Notes under the pieces: generated by a model
Databases searched by the model: none
What the model saw: the letters and a program-made list of their open reading frames with translations, nothing else
What the model was told of the DNA's origin: nothing
Part shown: one piece after another, positions 1-5,137 of the stretch
Layout of the letters: every line of letters starts with the position of its first letter
Position numbering within the stretch: the stretch's first letter is position 1
DNA from: Bacillota bacterium
GTDB taxonomy: Bacteria; Bacillota; Clostridia; Peptostreptococcales; Anaerovoracaceae
Reading direction: 5' to 3'
NCBI GenBank assembly: GCA_016302925.1
Contig: JAEDMR010000049.1
Location: forward strand, 1-11,478
Length of the DNA stretch: 11,478 bases
Translations under genes and position numbers: made by a program

Positions 1-302
1 GGGTGCTGGGTAAATATGTCCGGGAAGAAAAGCTTCTGCCGCTGTTGGACGCCCTCCGGAAGATGACTCTGGAACCGGCAAAACGTTTAGGGCTGGACGT
101 CAAAGGACGTCTGGCGGAAGGCACAGATGCCGACATTACGATTTTTGACCCGGAAACCATCATCGACAAGGCAGACTGGTCTCATCTGGAAGCACCGGAA
201 GGAATCGAATACGTACTGATCGGCGGACAGAAGGCCATCGAAAAGGGCAAGAAGGTCAACGACCGTCTGGGCAGATTTATTTCATATTTTGCAGATAGAT
301 AA
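1..302 (+). CDS. Amidohydrolase, D-aminoacylase-like (3' end only)
   Basis: Only the last 99 residues are in the window; the reading frame is open to the left edge, so the gene is truncated by the window and not broken. The visible part has the usual C-terminal pattern of amidohydrolase-superfamily N-acyl-D-amino-acid deacylases: a helix with LLDALRKMTLEPAKRLGL, the turn GRLAEGTDADITIFDP in which the small beta-sandwich domain re-forms, and EGIEYVLIGGQKAIEKGK near the end. The catalytic metal-binding residues lie upstream and cannot be checked. Family members hydrolyse N-acyl-D-amino acids or related cyclic and acyl amides in the cytoplasm. The next gene on the same strand is a YfcC transporter, which suggests uptake followed by deacylation, but that link is inferred. 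A dipeptidase or dihydroorotase-like role is not excluded. Confidence 0.75.
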   Translation, partial: VLGKYVREEKLLPLLDALRKMTLEPAKRLGLDVKGRLAEGTDADITIFDPETIIDKADWSHLEAPEGIEYVLIGGQKAIEKGKKVNDRLGRFISYFADR

Positions 303-309
303 AGTATGC

Positions 310-323
310 AATAATGCATTATT
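310..323. repeat. 14-bp perfect palindrome after the amidohydrolase gene
   Basis: AATAATG is followed directly by CATTATT, a perfect AT-rich palindrome 8 bp after the amidohydrolase stop and about 35 bp upstream of the YfcC-1 promoter. It has no loop and no T-run, so it is not a terminator. It could be a binding site for a dimeric regulator or chance in AT-rich DNA. Confidence 0.4.
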
Positions 324-356
324 TGTGAATTTTTATAAATGAATTCTCAGAATTTG

Positions 357-385
357 TTTACAAACCACGAAAATAGTTGTATAAT
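357..385 (+). promoter_or_regulatory. SigA-type promoter of yfcC-1
   Basis: TTTACA at 357-362 (5 of 6 matches to the -35 consensus) is separated by 17 bp from TATAAT at 380-385 (6 of 6). Transcription should start near 392, giving a leader of about 70 nt before the proposed CTG start. The -35 lies in a short palindrome (TTTGT-TT-ACAAA, 353-364), and the -10 is in the inverted repeats annotated next, so this looks like a regulated promoter. Confidence 0.75.
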
Positions 386-402
386 TACTCATACAATTAT
401 AC
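377..402. promoter_or_regulatory. Overlapping inverted repeats at -10/+1 (candidate operator)
   Basis: Two perfect inverted repeats overlap. GTATAATT (379-386) mirrors AATTATAC (395-402) with an 8-nt spacer, and TTGTAT (377-382) mirrors ATACAA (391-396), also with an 8-nt spacer. They cover the -10 and the predicted start site, the position expected for a repressor. TTGTAT/ATACAA half sites resemble those bound by some GntR-type regulators; that assignment is only a suggestion. No regulator gene is adjacent in the window. Confidence 0.5.
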
Positions 403-403
403 C

Positions 404-440
404 GCAGCCGTTTTGACTGAGGCGGCTGCCTTTTTATTTT
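404..440 (+). terminator. Terminator-like hairpin in the yfcC-1 leader (possible attenuator)
   Basis: GCAGCCG (404-410) pairs perfectly with CGGCTGC (423-429) across a 12-nt loop, followed by TTTTTATTTT (431-440). This is a fair intrinsic terminator. It lies downstream of the predicted transcription start near 392 and upstream of the ribosome binding site at 450-454. Read-through from the amidohydrolase gene would stop here, but so would transcripts from the yfcC-1 promoter after about 50 nt. It is either a terminator with a promoter nested before it or an attenuator. No leader peptide or known riboswitch is visible. Confidence 0.6.
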
Positions 441-449
441 TCTGGAAAG

Positions 450-464
450 AGAGGAAAAATTCTG
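450..464 (+). promoter_or_regulatory. RBS and non-ATG start that set the yfcC-1 N-terminus
   Basis: AGAGG (450-454) lies 7 nt before CTG at 462-464, and 4 nt before the in-frame ATT at 459. The only usual start codon further in, GTG at 498, has no purine-rich site before it. The SD lies between two copies of TTCTGGAAA (440-448 and 460-468), and the second copy contains the proposed start. Confidence 0.6.
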
Positions 465-1796
465 GAAAAGCAAAAGAAAAAATTCGCAGTACCACACGTG
501 TACATTCTGCTGCTCACACTGATTCTCATTTTTTCACTGCTGAGCTATGTGGTTCCTTCCAACGTGTACGACTATCATGAAATCACGATTGAAGAAACCG
601 GTGCAACCAGAAATGTTATCGACCCGACCACCTATCATGCGGTCGATAAGACACTGGTGAGCCTGATGCAGTTCCTGACTGCAGTACCAAGAGGTATGCA
701 GGAGTCCGCACAGATTATCTTCTTCATCTTCATCGTAGGCGGTGCCATGACGGTTCTGCAGGAAACCAGAGCCATTGAAGCCGGTCTGGGAAGACTGATT
801 AAGGGTCTGAAGGACAAATCCATCCCGTTCATTTCGATTTTCGTATCTCTGATGGTAGCATCCGGATTTGACAGCCTGACCGGCGTAGCCGTTGTACTGG
901 CTGGTGCAGGTTCCGGTTTCGCAGGTGCATTCATGAACCCGTTCACCATTCAGGTGGCACAGGGCATCGCAGAACTTCCTCTGCTGTCCGGCATCGGCTT
1001 CCGTGTTGTAATGTATATCTGCTTCGTGGTGCTGACCATTGCCATGGTAATGCGCTATGCATTAAAGGTAAAAAAGAATCCGCAGCTGTCTCCGATGTAT
1101 GACTTCGACAAGACCCGTGATGATGTGGCAGATCTGGATTCCCTTCCTCCGTTCGGCGGCAGGGAAAAGGCCATCCTGGTGGTATTCCTGATTGCCATTG
1201 TAATGCTGATCTGGGGCGTAATCAAAAAGGGCTGGTACATGGATGAAATCGCTGCCCTGTTCCTGGATATGTCCATGATCGTTGCTGCCATCGGCGGGCT
1301 GGGCTTCAATAACTATGCATTGACCCTTGGAAGAGGTATGGCTGAGATCGCATCCGGCGCTCTGGTTGTAGGTTTTGCAAGAGGTATTCTGGTAGTTATG
1401 ACCGACGGAAACATTCTGCACACCATTCTGCACGGTGCAGCAAGCCTGCTGGAAGGACTGCCTTCCATGATCTCTGCAGTGGGCATGTACATCTTCCAGT
1501 GTCTGCTGAACTATCTGGTTCCATCCGGTTCCGGACAGGCAGCCGTATCCATGCCGATCATGGCACCGCTGGCTGATCTGGTAGGTGTATCCAGACAGAC
1601 CGCTTGTATCGCATATCAGCTGGGTGATGGTATCTCCAACGTATTCACACCGACCTCCGGATACTTCATGGCCGGTCTGGCACTGGCGAAGGTTCCTTGG
1701 TCCAAGTGGGCGAAGTGGTTCCTGCCAATCATCGGACTGCAGTATCTTCTGGGTGCAATCTTCGTCATTGCAGCACAGGTAATCGGCTTACAGTAG
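462..1796 (+). CDS. YfcC-family (DcuC-like) membrane transporter, paralogue 1
   Basis: Polytopic membrane protein of the YfcC/C4-dicarboxylate anaerobic carrier family; the substrate is unknown but is likely a carboxylate, amino acid or small peptide. With the CTG start it has 444 residues beginning MEKQKKKF, closely matching the MEKKKKKF start of the paralogue at 2585-3979; the next usual start, GTG at 498, would lose this basic leader. Family landmarks are IIP/VVPS after the first membrane helix (about 29-33), NPFTIQVAQGIAELPL (about 159-174), KKGWYMDEIAALF (255-267), VPSGSGQA (353-360), MPIMAPLADLVG (364-375) and YQLGDGISNVFTPTSG (385-400). Around residues 121-128 about 22 residues are missing, including the conserved GMxEET segment present in the other copy. 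It lies downstream of an amidohydrolase and ahead of two small membrane proteins, possibly one operon. The family call is firm, the start less so. Confidence 0.88.
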   Translation: MEKQKKKFAVPHVYILLLTLILIFSLLSYVVPSNVYDYHEITIEETGATRNVIDPTTYHAVDKTLVSLMQFLTAVPRGMQESAQIIFFIFIVGGAMTVLQETRAIEAGLGRLIKGLKDKSIPFISIFVSLMVASGFDSLTGVAVVLAGAGSGFAGAFMNPFTIQVAQGIAELPLLSGIGFRVVMYICFVVLTIAMVMRYALKVKKNPQLSPMYDFDKTRDDVADLDSLPPFGGREKAILVVFLIAIVMLIWGVIKKGWYMDEIAALFLDMSMIVAAIGGLGFNNYALTLGRGMAEIASGALVVGFARGILVVMTDGNILHTILHGAASLLEGLPSMISAVGMYIFQCLLNYLVPSGSGQAAVSMPIMAPLADLVGVSRQTACIAYQLGDGISNVFTPTSGYFMAGLALAKVPWSKWAKWFLPIIGLQYLLGAIFVIAAQVIGLQ

Positions 1797-1822
1797 AATG
1801 ATGTGATACTGCAGATGTACTG

Positions 1823-1901
1823 AATCAGAAAATAAAATCTGAAGTGGCACCGTTCCAAGCGTTTTCGTGAAGTGGGGTGCCACTTCCTGTATCATCTGAT
1901 T
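1823..1901 (+). other. Large intercistronic hairpin between yfcC-1 and the next small gene
   Basis: GAAGTGGCACC (1841-1851) pairs perfectly, 11 bp, with GGTGCCACTTC (1876-1886), and an outer 7-bp stem AATCAGA (1823-1829) with TCTGATT (1895-1901) encloses it. There is no run of T after the inner stem, so it is a poor terminator. In mRNA it could protect the 3' end of yfcC-1 or tune expression of the small genes downstream. Confidence 0.6.
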
Positions 1902-1929
1902 TTCAAGAACAGGTAGAAAGGGGTACAGA

Positions 1930-2187
1930 ATGTTACTGATCCTGCTTGCACCCATCATTGTTTCGGTGTGCGTGCTGATTTACGCCCTGCGAAAGGGCTT
2001 CAACAAGACGGCGCTGATCGTTTCCGCCTCCGTTGCCATGGTTTCAGAGATGTTCATCATGAAATATAACGACAGCTGGTATGCATTTCTCTTTGCACTG
2101 ACCGTACCGCTGGCAGTTACCTATGTGGTGATCTGCATGTACCTGTCTGTGAAGGAAGACCGGAGCAGAAAGGATGGAGAGGAGTGA
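1930..2187 (+). CDS. Small membrane protein (85 aa), function unknown
   Basis: An 85-residue, mostly hydrophobic protein with about three predicted membrane helices (roughly residues 2-19, 27-45 and 50-73), a basic turn ALRKGFNKT between the first two and a charged tail (KEDRSRKDGEE). AAAGGGG at 1917-1923 is a good ribosome binding site 6 nt before the ATG. It follows yfcC-1 after 133 nt holding a strong hairpin and precedes a second small membrane gene by 4 nt, so these two are surely co-translated. I do not recognise a named family. A transporter accessory subunit is possible from position alone. Confidence 0.75.
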   Translation: MLLILLAPIIVSVCVLIYALRKGFNKTALIVSASVAMVSEMFIMKYNDSWYAFLFALTVPLAVTYVVICMYLSVKEDRSRKDGEE

Positions 2188-2191
2188 GAAC

Positions 2192-2503
2192 ATGAAATTA
2201 TTCGGCTATCTGATGATACTCATGGTAATCCAGCTTTTCATCCTGGGTTCACAGATTCAGCGGGGCAGAGCAGCCTGGATCCCGGCGGGCTTCCTGAAGA
2301 AGATACCGGAGGCAGCACTTCCGATGTACTGCAGAAAGTTCGGAAACCACCTGCTGACCCTGGCTATCATTGCAGGCATCTGCGCCTGGCTGTCCCTGAC
2401 GGCCCCTGCAGTGCCCCTGACGCCGGTAATTCTGTTCGGCGCAGGGATTGTTCTGGTCATGATGCTGATTGTGATGGATACGAAGCGGCATATGGAACAA
2501 TAA
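2192..2503 (+). CDS. Small membrane protein (103 aa), possibly DUF3784-like
   Basis: A 103-residue membrane protein with three predicted helices (about 3-19, 54-72 and 77-95). The segment after helix 1 (QIQRGRAAWIPAGFLKKIPE) and the CRKFGN motif before helix 2 recall the layout of small DUF3784-type proteins, but I cannot confirm this. The ATG at 2192 is chosen over the one at 2174 because GGAGAGGAG (2176-2184) lies 7 nt before it and because it starts 4 nt after the previous stop instead of overlapping it. It ends just before a strong bidirectional terminator. Confidence 0.72.
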   Translation: MKLFGYLMILMVIQLFILGSQIQRGRAAWIPAGFLKKIPEAALPMYCRKFGNHLLTLAIIAGICAWLSLTAPAVPLTPVILFGAGIVLVMMLIVMDTKRHMEQ

Positions 2504-2527
2504 CATTGAACAAACAGAAACAAACAG

Positions 2528-2567
2528 AAAAAAAGAGGTGCTTCCGGAAAGAAGCACCTCTTTTTTT
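2528..2567. terminator. Bidirectional intrinsic terminator between convergent genes
   Basis: GAGGTGCTTC (2535-2544) pairs perfectly with GAAGCACCTC (2551-2560) over a 6-nt loop, flanked by seven A (2528-2534) and seven T (2561-2567). It works on either strand, serving the small membrane genes ending at 2503 and the minus-strand yfcC-2 ending at 2585. Confidence 0.95.
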
Positions 2568-2584
2568 ACCACATTTTAAATGTT

Positions 2585-3979
2585 TTACAGTCCGATTATA
2601 ACACCGACGATCATGAATACGCACTGCAGCAGGAACATCATCACAAACAGCTTGGTGATAAATTTATACCAGTGGCTCAGGGACAGTCCCATGATACCGC
2701 ATTCTGTTGCAACCGCAGTCGGCCAGAACATGTTGGAGAAGCCGTCGCCGAACTGATACGCCATGACAGACATCTCACGGGAGAGACCAACGACGTCAGC
2801 CAGAGGTGCCATGATAGGCATCATAACGATAGCCTGTCCGGAACCGGAAGGAATGAAGAAGTTGATCAGGTTCTGTACGACCAGCATACCGATACCCGTC
2901 AGTGCAGGCGGCAGATTTCCTACAACCTTTGCCAGTGCGTATACAACGGTATCGATGATGCCGCCGGTGGTCAGAACCATGGAGATACCTCTGGAGAAAC
3001 CAACCAGCAGTACGCCGTACATGGTAGCCTTGGTGGATTCCACGAAGGTTTCTGCGATTTCATTGAGGCTCATCTTATTGATGACTGCAGTGATCAGCAT
3101 GAAGATGAAGAACAGTGCAGCGATTTCTGTGAAGTACCAGCCTTGCTTGATGATGCCGATAACCAGGATCACGATCAGAGCCACGAAGCCCAGCATGGAC
3201 AGTTTGTGTGCACCGGTGAACGGAATGTTCATACATTCTTCCCGGGTCATCATGCCGGTCAGGTCTTCCTGATGTCCGTACATGATGGACTTGGTCGGAT
3301 CTTTCTTGATCTTGCTGGCGTAGTGCATGGTGTAACCTACGGTCAGGCAGAGGAATGCAATGAAAGCCACGCAGCGGAAAACGGTGATCTTCGTTTCTAC
3401 CAGAGGAACATCTGCAACCGCTGCTGCCACACCGATGGTGAACGGATTGAGAATGGCTGCTGCGAAACCTGTAGCTACGCCGACGAATACGATGGCACCG
3501 CCGACAATACGGTCATAGCCCAGCGTGATGGCGATGACAATGAAGGCCGGCAGCAATGCATAAGTTTCTTCATACATGCCGAAAGTCGTACCGCCTACTG
3601 CGAAGAACGTCATGAACAGCGGAATGATCATCCAGTCCTTATTCCCGACTACCCGCAGCATGGCGCCTGTCATGGCATTCAGCGCACCGCTCTTGGTCAG
3701 AACGTATACATAGGATGATGCGAAGATGATGAAGAACATGATGTCAGCCGCATCCACGAAACCGTCAAACAGGCAGGTGAAGAATTCCCACGGACCAACC
3801 GGGTCGCCTTCTGCAGGTGCATATGTACCATCGACAACCAGCTCTCTTCCTGTAGCATCATCCAGAACACGGTCGTAGGAACCGGCTGGAATGATCCAGG
3901 TCAGGAGCGCGCAGATGATCATAATGCAGAAGATAATGACGAACCCGTTGGGTTCAAACTTCTTTTTTTTCTTTTCCAT
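2585..3979 (-). CDS. YfcC-family (DcuC-like) membrane transporter, paralogue 2
   Basis: A full-length, 464-residue polytopic membrane protein of the YfcC/DcuC family. From the N-terminus: basic leader MEKKKKKF; first helix ending WIIPAGSYDRV (28-38); the conserved GGTTFGMYEET segment (129-139); LNPFTIGVAAAVADVPL (177-193); KQGWYFTEIAALF (278-290); IPSGSGQAIVMMPIMAPLADVVG (376-398), a likely re-entrant transport loop; and YQFGDGFSNMFWPT (408-421). The ATG is well set by AGGAGG 7 nt upstream. Substrate is unknown; relatives are annotated as carriers of C4-dicarboxylates, basic amino acids or peptides. It lies face to face with paralogue 1, sharing a terminator with that gene's downstream partners. 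It keeps the GMxEET segment that paralogue 1 lacks, so it is the better functional reference. Confidence 0.92.
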   Translation of the reverse strand: MEKKKKKFEPNGFVIIFCIMIICALLTWIIPAGSYDRVLDDATGRELVVDGTYAPAEGDPVGPWEFFTCLFDGFVDAADIMFFIIFASSYVYVLTKSGALNAMTGAMLRVVGNKDWMIIPLFMTFFAVGGTTFGMYEETYALLPAFIVIAITLGYDRIVGGAIVFVGVATGFAAAILNPFTIGVAAAVADVPLVETKITVFRCVAFIAFLCLTVGYTMHYASKIKKDPTKSIMYGHQEDLTGMMTREECMNIPFTGAHKLSMLGFVALIVILVIGIIKQGWYFTEIAALFFIFMLITAVINKMSLNEIAETFVESTKATMYGVLLVGFSRGISMVLTTGGIIDTVVYALAKVVGNLPPALTGIGMLVVQNLINFFIPSGSGQAIVMMPIMAPLADVVGLSREMSVMAYQFGDGFSNMFWPTAVATECGIMGLSLSHWYKFITKLFVMMFLLQCVFMIVGVIIGL

Positions 3980-4019
3980 ACAATTGCCTCCTAAATTAGA
4001 ATATATATGATAATTTCAC

Positions 4020-4038
4020 ACCTTTGGCGTGCAAAGGT
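4020..4038. repeat. 7-bp inverted repeat in the yfcC-2 leader
   Basis: ACCTTTG (4020-4026) mirrors CAAAGGT (4032-4038) around GCGTG. It lies about 41 bp upstream of the yfcC-2 start codon and downstream of its proposed transcription start, so it could be a repressor site or a small RNA hairpin in the leader. No T-run follows. Confidence 0.5.
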
Positions 4039-4072
4039 CATTGGAGTCAGAAAGTCGGAACGTTGCACTATT

Positions 4073-4100
4073 ATTATATAATATGGCCTGCGGCGGACAA
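4073..4100 (-). promoter_or_regulatory. Candidate promoter of yfcC-2
   Basis: Read on the minus strand, TTGTCC (4100-4095; 4 of 6) is followed after 16 bp by TATAAT (4078-4073; 6 of 6). A start near 4066 would leave a leader of about 87 nt containing the 4020-4038 inverted repeat. The -10 is good and the -35 weak. Confidence 0.5.
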
Positions 4101-4161
4101 AGTGCCAAAAATTTAATTTTAGTCAGTCCAAAATTTCGGCGCAAAATCCGAGGGCCCGGGA

Positions 4162-4338
4162 TTATTTTTTCTGCCAGGGCAGCTGGTGATGGCTGTAATC
4201 ATAGACACAACGGATCACCGCATCGGTGAGAAGCAGTATGGCGCCGATGCCTGCCAGCGCTTTTATTCTGGTCACCAGGTAAATGGCGAAGCACAGGAGG
4301 GCAGCACCCAGCATACCTTTATATATCTTCTCAAACAT
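4162..4338 (-). CDS. Mini membrane protein (58 aa), function unknown
   Basis: A 58-residue protein with two predicted membrane helices (about residues 9-24 and 28-46) separated by the short basic turn TRIKA, ending in a polar tail (YDYSHHQLPWQKK). A longer reading frame to 4506 exists, but the ATG at 4338 has GGAGG 7 nt upstream (4346-4350), and the extra N-terminal stretch is not membrane-like, so the short form is preferred. It is divergent from the LytTR gene across 216 bp and lies 182 bp upstream of yfcC-2 on the same strand. LytTR regulators are often paired with a membrane partner that restrains them; whether this one does so is inference. No family recognised. Confidence 0.65.
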   Translation of the reverse strand: MFEKIYKGMLGAALLCFAIYLVTRIKALAGIGAILLLTDAVIRCVYDYSHHQLPWQKK

Positions 4339-4369
4339 ATCTATACCTCCAGGATATCTGATTCGCAAA

Positions 4370-4386
4370 GTTAAAGAGATTTTAAC
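4370..4386. repeat. Inverted repeat in the divergent LytTR/mini-membrane-protein region
   Basis: GTTAAA (4370-4375) mirrors TTTAAC (4381-4386) around GAGAT. The overlapping AAAGTTAAA (4367-4375) is near the LytTR half-site consensus as I recall it, about 8 of 9 positions, but no second direct copy at the usual spacing is evident. No convincing promoter was found in the rest of 4339-4554, which is A/G-rich on the plus strand. Confidence 0.4.
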
Positions 4387-4554
4387 ACGTACCGACGAAA
4401 AAAGCCAGCCAAAAAAACGGACTTTGGGAAGAAAAGATTGGAAGCAGGTCGGATTTTGTCGAATCATCGGGAAAGAAGGCGAGAAAAAGTGGAAAAAATT
4501 AGTCATTTTTGTGGTAAACTGTTCTTAGCAAAATCTTTGCACCGGAGGACGGGA

Positions 4555-4884
4555 ATGGAGAAATACATAGCGGTGGTCAAGCGGGGGCAGGTCTTGCGGC
4601 TTGCGGTGGACAATATCATATACATCATGAAGGTTGGCAGGAAGGTGCGGATTGTATCCACAGACGGGCAGTGGGAATACTATGAGCGGATGGAAAACCT
4701 TCTGCCCTTTCTGGACAGCCGGTTCTATGTGTGCCTGCGGGTGCTGGCGGTGAATCTGGAGCGGGTGGAGCGAATGGAAGATCAGACCATCTATTTTCAG
4801 AACGGGGATTCCTACCGGCTGGGACGGGATAATTATGTGCGGGTGCGGCAGCAGTATGCGGCCAGACTGAAGCATCTCATATAA
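4555..4884 (+). CDS. Stand-alone LytTR DNA-binding regulator
   Basis: A 109-residue protein that is almost entirely one LytTR domain, with no receiver or membrane domain. Visible features: the opening strands LRLAVDNIIYIMKVGRKVRIVSTDGQ (14-39), the ERMENLLPFL helix (44-53), FYVCLRVLAVNLERVERM (57-74), which corresponds to the family motif F.R.HRS.iVN, and GDSYRLGRDNYVRVRQQY (84-101), the C-terminal DNA-contact strand and helix. The usual His-Arg-Ser before the VN is replaced by Leu-Arg-Val-Leu. The ATG at 4555 has GGAGG 6 nt upstream; an upstream ATG at 4438 would add a lysine-rich tail without a ribosome binding site. Such regulators bind direct repeats and often act with a small membrane partner. 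Likely targets here are its own divergent neighbour or lrgAB (inference). Confidence 0.85.
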   Translation: MEKYIAVVKRGQVLRLAVDNIIYIMKVGRKVRIVSTDGQWEYYERMENLLPFLDSRFYVCLRVLAVNLERVERMEDQTIYFQNGDSYRLGRDNYVRVRQQYAARLKHLI

Positions 4885-4930
4885 ATCGTGTAAAAACCGT
4901 GAAAAAACAGCTGAAATCCAAGAAAAGCGC

Positions 4931-4959
4931 TTGCATTGACGGCCTTTTTATAGTATATT
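4931..4959 (+). promoter_or_regulatory. Probable rpsB-tsf promoter
   Basis: TTGCAT (4931-4936) is 17 bp from TATATT (4954-4959). An overlapping TTGACG (4936-4941) is a better -35 but would pair only with a poor -10 (TAAATG, 4959-4964). Either choice gives a start near 4966-4971 and a leader of about 165-170 nt. The exact hexamers are uncertain. Confidence 0.5.
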
Positions 4960-5003
4960 AAATGGTGGTGCGTTCTAAGCGCATACAATCAATCTATTTC
5001 ACA

Positions 5004-5137
5004 CATCCGCGCACAAGAGGTTGCCGCGATTCCCTGACATAAGGGTGCATGTACGCTTTGCTTTGAAAACAAGGAGCTGGGCGGCAAGCGGTAGTAGTAT
5101 GACCGGATGGAAGTTTTAAACCAGGAGGATTTTAAAA
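5004..5137 (+). ncRNA. Structured 5' leader of rpsB (candidate autoregulatory RNA)
   Basis: Four nested helices can be drawn. P1: CATCCG (5004-5009) with CGGATG (5104-5109). P2: TTGCCGC (5021-5027) with GCGGCAA (5081-5087). Within P2, P3: CCCT (5032-5035) with AGGG (5042-5045), and P4: GCTTTG (5055-5060) with CAA-GG-AGC (5070-5077, GG bulged). A final A/T hairpin, TTTTAAA (5114-5120) with TTTAAAA (5131-5137), places the AGGAGG site in its loop and the start codon at its base. In enterobacteria S2 represses rpsB-tsf through the rpsB leader. A similar role here is inferred; it is not a class I recognise. Confidence 0.6.

Noticed and set aside
377..580. 67-codon frame starting in the yfcC-1 promoter
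   Set aside because: It begins before the predicted transcription start, runs through the terminator hairpin and overlaps the transporter; no RBS.
2672..3718. Plus-strand open frame of 348 codons inside yfcC-2
   Set aside because: It is a His/Asp/Glu-rich shadow of a membrane protein gene on the other strand, with no start signal and no recognisable domain.
4135..4161. Terminator after the 58-residue membrane protein (GGGCCC-rich stretch)
   Set aside because: On the minus strand only a short stem of about four pairs can be drawn before ATTTT; too weak to call.
4501..4554. LytTR autoregulatory site upstream of the LytTR gene (ACTGTTCTT)
   Set aside because: It matches the half-site consensus poorly and has no second copy at the expected spacing.
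5107..5136. Ten-residue N-terminal extension of S2
   Set aside because: S2 proteins start MAVISMKQL-like, and AGGAGG is correctly placed only for the ATG at 5137.
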